Origin: Brachycybe producta | Lineage: Eukaryota; Arthropoda; Diplopoda; Playtdesmida; Andrognathidae | DNA length: 64,000 bases | Assembly: GCA_036925085.1 (NCBI GenBank) | Contig: JAUPFP010000028.1 | Coordinates: forward strand, 1,543,501-1,607,500 | Direction: 5' to 3' | Shown: one piece after another, positions 39,476-51,187 of the stretch | How the letters are laid out: every line of letters begins with the position of its first letter | Position numbering within the stretch: position 1 is the stretch's first letter | Program-made: the position numbers and the translations under genes | The notes under the pieces: model-generated | Seen by the model: only the letters and a program-made list of their open reading frames with translations | The model's database searches: none | Told to the model about the DNA's origin: nothing

Positions 39476-41392
39476 AATATTTAGAAATTATCTTTTTTGA
39501 TATCTGGGGTCTAGGCCTGCATTATGCATTGTTGTACGTTACACCCATATTATTATTATTTTAGGTATAATGTGATTTATAATTGGTAAAAAAATATTTT
39601 GCTGTTGGACATATGTGGCCCCCAATTGTTATGGTACTGATTCATGCCGCTGTTACGAATCTCATGAATAAATAAGATACAGGCTCAGAGCAATTTACCA
39701 TTTTCTCAAGAGAATTTAAAGAATTTTTAATTTTTCTTATATTTTTTCTTGTTTTTCTATTTATAATGAGGAAATTAAGAACAGGTTTTACTGTAGATTA
39801 AAATTATCTGTTTTACGTCTACTTCTAAAGGAATAATAATCTTCTATTTCATAATACTAATATCAAATAGATTTGTGGAATCAAGTGCGTGTACACATCA
39901 AAACGCTGCTAGAACTCAACCGCTGCCTTTTTGAAAGGAATTTTAGGACAACAGAGGTTTCGCAAACTGTGGTCCACAACCTGGACCATAAAATATTTTT
40001 ATACTCAGATTTTCAGAACAGAAGTTACAAAAAAAGAGATGTTAGTCCGCTAAGTCAATTTCAATTACAAAAAATACTCTGCAAGCAGCCGGTTGGCCTA
40101 TTGCAGAGGGATCTTAAGATCCAAGTGCTGCAAGATGCATTGTCAATATTTAATAAGTTGGTAACACTGATATAACTGCCACTGTGCTCTAATATAAGGT
40201 GAATGAATTGTGCCATAATTACTGGCTCAATGCTACTTGTGCCAATGCATGGTCAGTAGTCCTTTGTAAGGTGGGTGGTTCACATGTGCATTGATAACTT
40301 GACTAGTGGTCCCCTATTGGGAAAAGTTTAATGAATACTGTTTGAAAAGTTGTGATTGTTTTAGAATCTAGACAAGTGGTAACTGGAAAAAAATATATTT
40401 TGGACATTATCGATTTTTTTCTTTCGCATTTTTGTCCAACTCGAAGTGAAAACTAAAAATGAAGAATCTGAAATTGTATGATTCATTTATTTTTTCTAGT
40501 CCAGTTTTTCCCAAAGGGTATGCTGTGAATTTTGCGAAGTTCGCTGCGAAATTGATGTTGATTAGCGTTAAAACAATTTAATATTTTCAATTAAATTTTA
40601 ACTTTATTAGAAAAAGCATAATTAAGAAAGCCTTCTTGTTTCATTTACGCACTAATTAGTGGTTTTCAAGTTATCTGCTGTGGCACACTAGTGTGCCATG
40701 AGTTTTGCTAGGTGTGCCGCGGATTTTGCTATGTGTGCCGCGACTTCTCGTGGCTTATATGAAACGTTGAAAAGTAAGCGTGGAAGCTTGCGCTTATTTA
40801 TTGTCTCGAGAGATTACATTCTTTAATATAATAGGCTAGACTTGACCAAGGATAAAATATTCATCATGGCACGCCCTGACCCATGTTGATTTCCTTGGTT
40901 TCGTTTACAACGATTCACTTTTCACACTATTTTGTGGCAAACATTTTTTTTCAACCTGTAAGAAATAATGTTTAGGCAAAGGTATATTGTGTAGGCAAAG
41001 AAAATGTATTATAGTATACATGTAATATCTTTTGCTTTTAGGTTTATTGTGGATAAAAAATAACGAAAACATTTTTTATGGAGCGATGTTTAAAAAAAAT
41101 AAAAATTTATTTGAAACTGGAGTAAATGAATATTTAATTCTTAATTATTACGATTATCTGTGAATAAATCTTAATTTTTTATCATAAATATGGCAGTTTG
41201 AAAAGGGAAATTCTACGTTATTTAACCAATAAAAATATGATGATAATCAATGATTTCAAACTGTCATACAGTTTGTTTTCAAAAATGTAAAATTAAATAA
41301 GGTTTTAAGGGAAAGTGATGTAATGTATTTGTAAAATGGCACAATTATTACAATGTCCATGGAAATTCATTTATTAACATTACCTTTTATGG

Positions 41393-41664
41393 GTCGTATT
41401 CTTAATTACTGCTTAGTCAAAGATAATGCTAAATTCATGAACTTTCATGGGATTAGCAGGTGCTAAGCGAGGCATTAGCATGTGCCAAACTTAATTACCA
41501 AAAACTCATGTTAGGCAGTAGGTACAAAGAGAGACATTTGCTTTGATTGCATTTCGAAATATGAAATGTGAGGTGAGCCACTTCTAAGCTAAATAAACAC
41601 TTGCCTAGCTGAGCTGAGCATGTGCTCATCTCTAAACACCGATTAAGAATACCACCCTAGATAT
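41393..41664. mobile_element. GGGTCGTATTCTTAAT-family foldback element
   Basis: The left end GGGTCGTATTCTTAATTAC with CTTAGTCAAAGATAATGC is mirrored by GATTAAGAATACCACCC at the right. The middle contains GCTAAGCGAGGC and CATGTGC/GCACATG-like modules. It is a diverged family member. Confidence 0.55.
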
Positions 41665-43127
41665 CACGCTTAGTAAGTTAAGTTCATTGTATATTCCTAT
41701 AAAGTCGAAACGGCAAATTCATAATCGATTTCACGAATAAACTTCCAAATTGGTCGTTTTACGTTAACTATATTGACAGGACGTCTACCATACACTTAGA
41801 TTTTGATGTACCCTCAAAAAATGCTGCAATGTGCCATTGTGACAGGTTTGCCCCTTCGACTAGAGGAATATTGAACAGAATGGGGAGGTAATTTACCAAA
41901 AAGTAATGTTCACATTATGAATTTCTATAGACATCATATAATTATGGAAAATCCTTTTTTTTTTTTCATTTTCCTTAAAATTTTATTTTATTTCAAAAAC
42001 CTTCAGGTGTTTTCGACACTTCAAGTAGTTCCAAATAAGTGTTAAATTTTTTCAGTAAAATATTTCCTAAAACAACGATTTCATTTAACGGTACAGTGTA
42101 GCTCTAAAGTACTGTTTTTAGCACATACACAGAAATGAAAATGTTGCGGTTTCCTCGAGTAAAATTAAATTAAATTATGATGAATGCGGAAATACAATTA
42201 TTATAAAAGCTATTTTGTATGTTGTAAGGAAATTTACTGTTATTGGAAATTGGGACATGCGTGGTGTTTGCATAGCAGAACATCGTTAAATTACACATCG
42301 GAAGCTCTCGAAAATAGTTTCACAATGTTAAGCTTTTTCATTTACTGTATTAAAAAGCGTTTATAATATACGGAACTTAAATTATATATTTAATTGTCTT
42401 TCCGCCGTTACGATTTTACATTGTTAGGAGTTAACCAAATCATCATCCTTGACATCTGATGTTCCACAACAACTAACGATTTTTATAAGGAAAGAGAAAA
42501 CATTTTTTTTGCTTTGCATTTTAGATAATATTGTTTGAAGTTCATTAATTTTATATGGAAATTTAGTTTCAACAATGCTAATTGAATAAAAAAAGCTACA
42601 CAAACAATTGTTTAGTGCTTAAGAATAAAATGAATGAAATTCTTCTGTTCATTTGTCTAATTTTGAAGTTAGTTGTAGAAAGAAACAAGTAAGTTAAAGT
42701 TCGTTTTTCAAAAGCAACTTCGAAACTGGAAGAGTAAGGGAAAGAATCACACGGGCAAAATCCCCCTGAATTATTTCACTTTGTAAGGAGTTTAAACAGA
42801 ATCTGATATGCGCCATATTATATCTTTCAGTGCAAAAACAACCATGGAAATATTTTTTTTGATGTTTTATTTCTAATTACTGCTGGTTTTTCAGCATGTG
42901 TGATTCTTCGCTTATGTTTTCATTTTGATATCCTTAAAATAATAAACTTTTAAAGCAGTTTAAATAGAATAATTTGTTATAAAAAGTTTATATCAACATA
43001 AAGATTATTTGTGCAAAAAATGTGATTGATTGATTTATTAGCACATTTTTTTTAAAAATTGGATGATCGCCCACTTTTTCATATTTTTGAATTAGTTTTA
43101 GAAACTGCTTCCTTCGATAGGTATTTA

Positions 43128-43373
43128 GGGTCGTATTCTTAATGATTGCTAAGTTAAAGGTAGTGTTAAACTAAGGTTGTCGTCGTTTGATAGGAAGTTT
43201 CATGTAAAAGTTGATGAATTTAGTATTAGTTTTGACAATAATTACTTTTTAGGGTCGTATTTGTATGGTAGGTCAAAGCTAATGCTAAACTCATCAACTT
43301 TTATATGAAACCTATCAAAAGTTGATGAGTTTAGCTCTAACTTTTAACTTAGCAATTATTAAGAATACGACCC
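43128..43373. mobile_element. GGGTCGTATTCTTAAT-family foldback element (best copy)
   Basis: The termini GGGTCGTATTCTTAATGATT and AATTATTAAGAATACGACCC are inverted. CAACTTTTATATGAAACC and TCAAAAGTTGATGAGTTTAG pair internally. A second left end at about 43253 suggests two overlapping copies or an internal duplication. Related copies lie at 35690, 41393, 44885 and 45533. Confidence 0.65.
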
Positions 43374-43528
43374 TTATAGCTGTATTCTAAAATGTTACTA
43401 AAGCCAAAGAGCCTTTCCATAGAATCACTATAGTAAATTGGTCTTGTATCCTGCTTAGCTTTATTTTAGGTAACATTTTAAAATTCCGTCATAAGACCAA
43501 CTTCGAATTAAACAAGGATTTTTTCCAA

Positions 43529-43640
43529 CTTCTTCCAAAGAAAGATTAAAAACGATGCTTCATTTTTCTATTTTTCTTTTGGGTTAGCAAAAGAAAAATG
43601 GAAAAATGAAGCATTGTTTTTAATCTTTCTTTGGAAGAAG
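43529..43640. repeat. Long, almost perfect hairpin (stem about 52 bp)
   Basis: CTTCTTCCAAAGAAAGATT with AAAAACGATGCTTCATTTTT pairs with AAAAATGAAGCATTGTTTTT with AATCTTTCTTTGGAAGAAG around a short GGGTTAG-containing loop. Only a few mismatches or wobble pairs occur. The high arm identity means that it is young or maintained. Confidence 0.8.
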
Positions 43641-44884
43641 TGGCGGGAAACCATATTCTTAAAAGATGCCAATCGAAAAGTTTAAGCTGAAACTAAGCTA
43701 AACTTAAAAAACTATTCGTAGACTCACTACTGTATTGAGTTTTGTCTTAACATTATTTATGTTTAGCTTTATTTTAAGCTAATGAATGAATCTCATGACA
43801 CTCACCTCTTTTTTCCTAGTCATAACATTTTTCAATTGCTTATAATTACAACGTTTAAAAAAATTACGTGAGAATCTTACACTGTTAGAATAAGCACTTT
43901 AATTTCTGGAAAAAAAATATCCTCCTTATATTCTCACGCTTTTATATTACTTAAAATTTAATATTAATGTGACAATGTGTGAGAGAGGCTTGTTAAAAAT
44001 ATAATTTTAGATTACAAGGAAACTTTTTATGCTAATTAATGAAACAAAAATGGTAATTGCTGAAGTTTTAGCAATTTACAATAGAAGTAATTACTAATTA
44101 AACAATCTGCAAGCAAGGTTTCTGTTTTTTTATGAACTTTTTATTTCGGAATATTTTTAATTATTTGAAAAAACAACAACAATACAAAAATATTAAAAAA
44201 TAATGTAAATGGTATAATAATTCAAGAAGAACAAGACCTTGAATTCAATGCCAGTTTTTAAGGTAATGTAATTACATAGTGTTTTTTTAAAAGAAAAAAC
44301 AACAATCTCATCCCTCATCATCATCTTCACTTTCTCTTTGAAAAAAGGAGGCTGAATGGCCATTGACACCTTAAGATTGCCTTTAGCTTTAACATGCTTC
44401 AAAGATCAGGGACAAGACCAAGGAGAAACTTTTTTTTTTTTTGGTAATCTTTTCAGCAAATCTCTCTCACAACTAAGTGAAAAATTATATTTTTTTCCCT
44501 TGAAATACTTCAAAAACAAAATGTTTAGCATTGAAGTAGGCGTACTTCTTGTATATTATGAGAATACATTGGTGAAAGATAAAACTTCTGATTTATTTGA
44601 TGATCACACACAAAATGATGGCATGGTACAGAAAATGCTGTCATGGTGTTTTAAAGCATAATTTTGTACTAAAAAAAGAATGATGACTTCATGGGATTTA
44701 CTGCAATGCATAAAATGCCTACCTATATGTATGGTTTAATTCAAATGACACTATTGTTCAAGGGTTTTTTCACTTTTGAAAATTTGAAAGTGAAAGGAAA
44801 TGCTTTTGCATATTTTTTTCTTCTTCTCAAAAAAGTATCGTTGTTTAAGCATCTAACTACAATTTAAGTTTCCATTGCAGTTTG

Positions 44885-45022
44885 ATTTATGGGTGGTATT
44901 CTTAATGAGTGCTTAGCCAAACTTAAGAGCTAAACTCATCAACTTTTACACGAAACAGACTATTGAAACTTCATGAGTTTAGCTCTAACTTTGGCTAAGC
45001 AGTCATTAAGAATGCCTAAGTT
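44885..45022. mobile_element. GGGTCGTATTCTTAAT-family short copy
   Basis: GGTGGTATTCTTAATGAGTG with CTTAGCCAAACTTA is inverted against CTTTGGCTAAGCAGTC with ATTAAGAATGCC. CTAAACTCATCAAC and CATGAGTTTAG pair internally. It is about 138 bp and non-coding. Confidence 0.6.
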
Positions 45023-45226
45023 TCTGCGTCAAATATAGAATTTCCCAAAGTGGAATTACTTAGGTTATATTATAATTACTCTGCAAGCAGAGTACTCTAC
45101 AATCTTGCATGGCCTACGGCAGAGGAATAATTTCGTTCAAAAACTGCATAAGAAATGCAATGTCAAAATAACCAATTAACGCAAACAATAAAAATTCCCC
45201 CTTGCAAATACTATGTACAGTAAATA

Positions 45227-45478
45227 CAGAGTGGCTGAGTGGGCCACGAAAAAGTAGCCCCAGACAGAAACAACGAGCAGGTGGATAATGTATAATTACT
45301 GTATTATTACTATTATTACAATAATTGGATTTCTAAAGGTTTGGTAACATACGTGTCATAAGAGTTGCTGGAAGTGGCCCCCATTCATTCCAGTGTACTT
45401 TTGGAGTAAAATGGAGCCCAACAGTGAATGCTTTCACGTGGTGCAGCAGAGCGGGCTACTTTTTCGTGGTCCACTCTG
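45227..45478. mobile_element. Tc1/mariner-like MITE with TA target site
   Basis: The inverted ends CAGAGTGG..GGGCCACGAAAAAGTAG and CTACTTTTTCGTGG..CCACTCTG are flanked on each side by TA (45225-45226, 45479-45480). The 252-bp length, TA duplication and CAG-type end suggest a non-autonomous mariner/pogo-type element. TA is a weak mark alone, so the class is tentative. Confidence 0.65.
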
Positions 45479-47931
45479 TACGTGTTAAATACGTTCCAAG
45501 TTTAAACTTAGTTTGGCTTGGATAAGTTACTGTCGTATTCCTGATGATTGTAACATCAAAGTTATTACTAAACTCATCAACTTTTACAGGAAACTTCTTC
45601 CTATCGAATGTTCCTAGCTTTGACTTAGCAGTCATTAAAAATGCATGTAGTTAGGGTTTTACCAAACGCCTAAAACGTGTTAACCTAGGAAAAAATGGTT
45701 ATTTTTTTAATTAGTTTCACTGCTCTTTGGTATTTATTGTAACACATGTTGTATAGTGATAGATTTAGAGAGAAAAAACATTGTATTTGTTAGTCAATAG
45801 AAAAATTTTGTAGAAAAATTGTTAGAAATGGGGTTATTATTGACAATTTCTTTGTAACGGTTTGTGCAAATCAGTTATTTTTTTTTTCTCCAAAACTGAA
45901 ATTGAAATCAGTGACATGTGTTATAAGTTATTCTTATAAAAAAAAATATTTTTCTTATTTCTATGAAAAGGTTTTAAAATTTTGAATAGAGAGAGGTGTG
46001 GGGGGGGGGGGGGGGAGAGTCTAACAAAATATATTGAGAATGTATTTTGGAGTCAAACAAACACTCATGTGAACCAACGAGTTTATTCATTTTTGCCCCC
46101 CTTGTTCAATTGAGGTTCTTCACCCTTCTTCTTCTCCTTTCCTTTTCTAAGATGCTAAGCCTGACTTAACAAATACAGCATATAAAACTTTTTACAGATG
46201 GTTTTTAAAATTATAAGAAGAAAAAAAAATAAGTTTTCATTTTCTCAGGCAATAATATTAAAGTATTCCGACTGTGTATAACTACGATAAAAGACCAACC
46301 AGTCAGTATCAAGATTGTAGAAATTCTTAAATTTCTCTTCCTGTATCTAAAAGCAATGTTGAGTTGACATTGGGTTGACTATGGAATGTTGTTTTAAATT
46401 ATTCCTTGTATCATGTACTGTATGTGGGTGTTTGTCGTCACTTTTAACAGTTAGAATGTCAGTGGAATGTGACGGACAGTTTAAAATAACGCATGTTTTC
46501 TGCTTCCAAGAGCAGAAAGTGATCATGACTGATTTCAACTGATTTGTCATCTAATTATTTTGAACACATTTCTTTAGGAACTTTTGTTTTTTAACCACCA
46601 GTGTGAAAAAATAACTAGTTTTTAAATTAATTGACTTAAATGCAAACTAGATAAATTGGTAAGATATCTACACATTAAAGTGTTTGAGGCAATATTCAGA
46701 ATGCCTAAAACAACCAGTTAATCTAGGTAATTTTATTAAAACTTTATATAGATTGTGTAGTTGTTATTACTTATAAAAGTATTTTGAAAATTACCTTTAA
46801 AATTGCGCAGACTCAATAGAAAATTGGTCATTTTTCACATTGTCTAGTAATTGTTAAAATTGACTTGTTTTCTATTTTGATAGTAACGTCTACTTGCTGA
46901 TGGTTCACAAGTAAATTTTCTAACAAATTTGACAAAAATAAATAGATATTAACTTTTTTTTAAAAAAAAAAGAAAACAAATTTAGACATTTTTTAACAGT
47001 TTGTTAGAAACTAGAATAGTAGGTGACTATGCTAATAAATATTTCCATGAAATCTTTAAAAAAAAAATAAGCTTTTTGTGACAATTTTAAAAAATACAAA
47101 GATTAACAATACAATTATTGATTTAAACGAGTAGTTTAATCATTTTTCAAACTGTGATAAATTTTAGTTTAAAGTTACAATCAGCATGAAATTAATTATA
47201 TAACATAGCACCCTATGGTATAATTTGCGTTGCTTTTTTACAAATAAGTGAAATGACATATTACTATAGGGATTTAAACTAATAATAAGTTAATAATTAG
47301 CATTAGTTATATTTTACAAATTAATTAATTTTCAAAGTAAATAATAGGCTTCGTATTCATTCATCTGCATCATCTACTAATTAAATTAACAAATGGCAAA
47401 TAAATGCTACAGTAGAATAGATAATACCATTGAAACTATCAATTAGTTGGAATACAATTTACATTGTTTTATGACACAACAATCTATTTGTTTTTTAAAT
47501 AAGACATCAAACAATTGCATTTGGCTAGAATTTGTAATTTGTCTACCTGTGTGTGTGTCACGGTGTTGCTTTTGAAGAAAAAGTTACTTTGAATGCCGTC
47601 AAATAATCCAAATGTTGACGTTGATTTTGTAAACAAAAGTTAAAAGTGAAAGTTTTTCACAATGTTTTTTCTACTTTGTAGCAAAAACAACATCAACAAC
47701 AACAACACCGTTGAAATGAAACAAAACCACCAAACTGAAACATTGTTTGTTTTTTCTTGCTGCTGTTGTTGTTGTTTCTTAGCCTTTCTACCATAAACTT
47801 CTTAATATTCTCACGGTGTAGTTTGAAGTTAGAAATTTCAACAAATAAATAAACTTCTTTCCTTGAATTTCTCAGGTTGCATGCGAGCTTTATAAAGTTT
47901 ACTTTTAAAATGAAACAACTCGACCTCGTAC

Positions 47932-48055
47932 CTGAGCTTTTTCATTCGAAACTTCCAAAGGCAGGCGGCTCAGTTGTTGTGTTTGTTATTTTGAGAGACT
48001 TGTGGATGACTTGAACTTCACTTTAACTTGCATGTTGGCTTCCCATTCGTTGCTT
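47932..48055 (-). other. Candidate 5' non-coding exon (possibly of the LRR gene)
   Basis: On the minus strand a GC-richer, repeat-free segment ends in the donor CTCAG|GTACGAG at 47932/47931. The LRR gene needs an upstream leader exon because its coding exon begins behind an acceptor at 32985 in the leader. Linking the two implies an intron of about 15 kb. This is inference: no coding sequence connects them. Confidence 0.3.
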
Positions 48056-48081
48056 TTTTTTCGACTTTACCTGGATAAAAC

Positions 48082-48088
48082 CTTTATA
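48082..48088 (-). promoter_or_regulatory. Candidate TATA box for the leader exon near 48 kb
   Basis: The minus strand reads TATAAAG about 30 bp before the estimated 5' end of the leader-like segment. AT-rich DNA makes chance TATA matches common, so this is weak on its own. Confidence 0.25.
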
Positions 48089-48239
48089 CTAACGTCGTCA
48101 TTCAGGCTTGGAATTCTTTTAACAGGTGTGGCTTCTTCTACCTTCCTCCTTATAATAAGCCTCCGGATATCCAGGCACTTGCAACAATTGTGTTTAAAAA
48201 TAGCACGAAAAACAGACAAATGACTTTCTTCAGTTCGGT

Positions 48240-49400
48240 TATAATAATGTAAATTTTAAAGCTGTAAAGAAGAGGGGGAAAAAGGAAATGTGGTTAAGAT
48301 GATTGACCATACACAATAAGAATGACAAACGTTTTTACACAACATTTATTCTTTTTTTGATAATTGCAACTGTTTATAAGCACCTGTCGTTAATATAAAA
48401 GTGTCCTAAATTTGTAATAAGGACAGGAAAACTCGACATTAAAATCGAGAGTTTTGTTTTTAATTACAATGAAAATATATTAAGGGATATGATGGGTGTG
48501 TGTCACTTTTTTTTTACTTTCTAAGATAAGTTTCTTCTACCACATTTATTCATGCGTACAAAGTGTTCTCGTTTTCTAGACTGGAATACAATTCAATTAT
48601 TGAAAATGTCTTCTTAAAAGGTCATAAGTTATCTTAATTAAGCATCAGTTGAGGAACTTGAGGGCTAAAGTGGACCATTTTGGAACATAAAACCGCATGG
48701 TTGACATGAGGGTTGTGAAGGGTGTAGTTAATTTTTAAATATGTTTTGTCGGAATAAATGTCCTGATTTTTTTTTTTTGGCAATCATATTTCTCCTTTTG
48801 GCTTAATGGTTTTTTATTATTATCTTTTATAAGAATGTGGAATATGATTTCATTCTGTGATGTGGGCATTGTTTTAATATATGTGGGCATTGTTTTAATA
48901 TATGTGGTCTTTTTTTAATCAAAGAACTCCACCCCATAGTTTTGACATACCGGGTAATTGACAATTTAAATATTTATGAAGTATTGGACAAATTGTAGGC
49001 CTAATTATAATTAGTAAGGGCAAAACTATAATTCAAATAACAATTCAAAAATATACATTTTTTTTTTGTTTTTAAAAATACTGCATTTTATACAAATAAA
49101 AAATAAACTCAAAATATGAAAGATATTCTTTTTACGTTTTATGCAAATAAACATGCAAAAAAAAAATCAAAACAGTTTGGGTTTAAGAAAAACCCTTTTA
49201 GAAATTCCTTCTGACCAAAAGTGTTTTTAAAGAAATAGGCGAAGTAATATTGCTTTATGCAAATTTTCAAAATTTATGCAATTTGTGCCTTTTATGCATT
49301 TTTGCATTTTGCATGTCATTTTGTCACATGTCTTTTTGGCTGCTTAACAAAAAAAGTTTGTTTAGGTTAGTAATTTTTCAAATTCAACTCATCGTGGCAT
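48240..49400. other. Intergenic AT-rich DNA, no gene seen
   Basis: The stretch is AT-rich and low in complexity. A 22-bp unit containing ATGTGGGCATTGTTTTAATAT is duplicated in tandem at about 48861-48904. Open frames here have no protein-like composition. Confidence 0.5.
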
Positions 49401-49407
49401 ATATAGG

Positions 49408-49859
49408 ATTAGTGATGGGCAAATTCATGAAATTTATTTTGTTGAAATATTTCATAAAATTTATGAAATGTTGTGAAATATATTGAAAAGTTGCAAAATT
49501 AATTGAAATTGATGAAATAAAACAAGACAATTGCATCAGTTTACATTAACTTTATATACTAATGGGGTATATATGATTATTTCTCACATAATGTGACTAA
49601 TGATTATAGAATAATTAGACGTAGTGTTTGAACATTCAAAAAAATTACATTTATTCAAAAATGATTGTAGAAAATGACACAAATGGTAAATTAAGCATGT
49701 TTAGAAAACTCCAATGAACTGATTACAGTAACCATTTTTTTCGTTTATGGTTTGACTTCTTGGAAATAGGGTTTTTAAAATAAATTGCACATTTTTTTTA
49801 AGTATTTCAAACTCATGTCATGTGAAATGAAATGAAATACTTCAATGGCACATCACTAG
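49408..49859. mobile_element. Foldback element with TAGTGATGGGCAAATTC-like ends
   Basis: ATTAGTGATGGGCAAATTC with ATGAAATTTATT at the left is mirrored by GAAATACTTCAATGGCACATCACTAG at the right. The interior is rich in TTTCATAAA/TTTATGAAAT repeats. It directly abuts the target duplication of the hAT element that follows. Confidence 0.55.
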
Positions 49860-49867
49860 GATATCAT

Positions 49868-50773
49868 TAGGGTCAACGGTTTCAGGCCCTAAAAATCAAA
49901 GAAATATGCATGCAAATATGCTGTCAAAAATCCTAAAATATGACCACAAAATATGCACTATTGGATATCATTTGCACAATAAATTTTTTTGGGGATTGCA
50001 ATACACAACAAAAAACATTCTCAAATTTTCAAATTTAAAATTATGCAGATTGTTATTAAGTAGAGCTTTATACACAGGCAGTTAGAAATCGGGACGAACA
50101 CAAGTTGGCTCCGCCCTTTTTATGATGACCAGGAACTTCTGATTGGTTTGCTGTGTGGTTCTACGTTGAAAAGGGCGGAGCATGTGACGTCAGACTACAT
50201 AACCAACCAATTAGAAGTTGCCAGTCATAAAAAGGGTGGAGCCAACTTGTGTTTGTCCCAATTTCTAAATGCCTGTGCTTTATACTTCGAGAAAGTACGT
50301 TCTACATCACAAGATGTGACTGGTACCACTTAAAACGAGCACTATCAGAAATAGACAAACTGATATCTTCATTAAGATTTTCACCATTCAAAACTGCACA
50401 AATCTTATGGAGCTCTTTAGCCTTTATTTTTTATAATACAGTTGACAATTTCTTTGTTGCTTCTTTGGAAGTATTCCCAGTAGCACATTTTAAATTGTCT
50501 TGCAGTTCTTGAATGACTGAAAATTTGTTCAGTTTCTTGAACTAAAATGGAAAAATCCTAATTTTTCTAGAAAAAAAGTGTTAAATATGCCCTTAACATG
50601 TAAAATTCCCAAAATATGCATGCAAAATACAAATACCCTTAAATATGCAATTATATGCAAAATAAAACTAGTGTTATTCGACTTCATATCTCATGAATCG
50701 TGCTTAAATCTGACACAGCATGAAATATGAAGCGGCCAAAAGAATATGCATTTTCATAAAACCGTTGACCCTA
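49868..50773. mobile_element. Non-autonomous hAT element with perfect 8-bp target duplication
   Basis: The termini TAGGGTCAACGGTTT and AAACCGTTGACCCTA are perfect 15-bp inverted repeats. They are flanked by the exact 8-bp direct repeat GATATCAT at 49860-49867 and 50774-50781, diagnostic of hAT-type transposition. The interior has many AATATGCATGCAAA motifs near both ends. No intact transposase is visible. A second MITE is nested at 50075-50276. Confidence 0.85.
50075..50276. mobile_element. MITE nested in the hAT element (ACCAATTAGAAATTG family)
   Basis: The ends CACAGGCAGTTAGAAATCGG and AATTTCTAAATGCCTGTG are inverted, with GTTGGCTCCGCCC, TGTGACGTCAGAC and ACCAATTAGAAGTTG inside. It is flanked by CTTTATA on both sides (8 bp GCTTTATA if one terminal G is counted as target), so family members may also duplicate 7-8 bp. 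It was inserted after the hAT element. Confidence 0.8.
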
Positions 50774-51187
50774 GATATCATATTACATCCAAAAGAAGTT
50801 GGAACTGTGATAATGCATTTTGTGCTTATTTTTGGTTTTAGTTATTAGCTAAAGACAGTTATTTCATTACTTTAAATGGTATATGAATAGGTTACCATCA
50901 CAATGGAAATTCAGTCATTTTGCAAATTAAAAAGCAAATTAGCAAACTCTGCAAAATTACTAATATTTTAGACGATGAGCCAAATTTTCGAAATTAAACT
51001 AATCTACCAAATTTCTTTATGTTATTATCATAATTGCCTTTTTGATGTATTGGCATTTTGCGAATTGCCAAAAATGCTAGTCAGTGTGTAGATTTACAAC
51101 TGAAATGGTAGTTTCACAAAGTGAATAGTTAAAATTCTGTCCTGTGTTATTTTTCATGAAATGACCCAAAATTAAATTGGCACATTA

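Larger units (their letters stand above)
33000..47900. other. Gene-poor, repeat-rich stretch
   Basis: No splice-supported or recognisable coding sequence was found. It may be the long 5' intron of the LRR gene. It contains a palindromic element (33280-33540), a diverged direct-repeat pair (35945-36215 and 39195-39475), several copies of the GGGTCGTATTCTTAAT foldback family, an AT-rich GATTTAAATCAAATAAATC palindrome (about 36990-37075), fragments of a hAT-like family with TTTCGCAAACTGTGGTCC ends (39955-40060, related to 24705-24840), a 112-bp hairpin at 43529 and a TA-flanked MITE at 45227. Confidence 0.5.

Noticed and set aside
39873-40175. 100-codon plus-strand ORF
   Set aside because: It overlaps a repeat with TTTCGCAAACTGTGGTCC that also occurs in part near 24715, so it is likely transposon sequence with a chance frame.
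44356-44661. 101-codon plus-strand ORF
   Set aside because: It contains a Phe run from a poly-T tract and has no recognised motif, splice context or paralogue.
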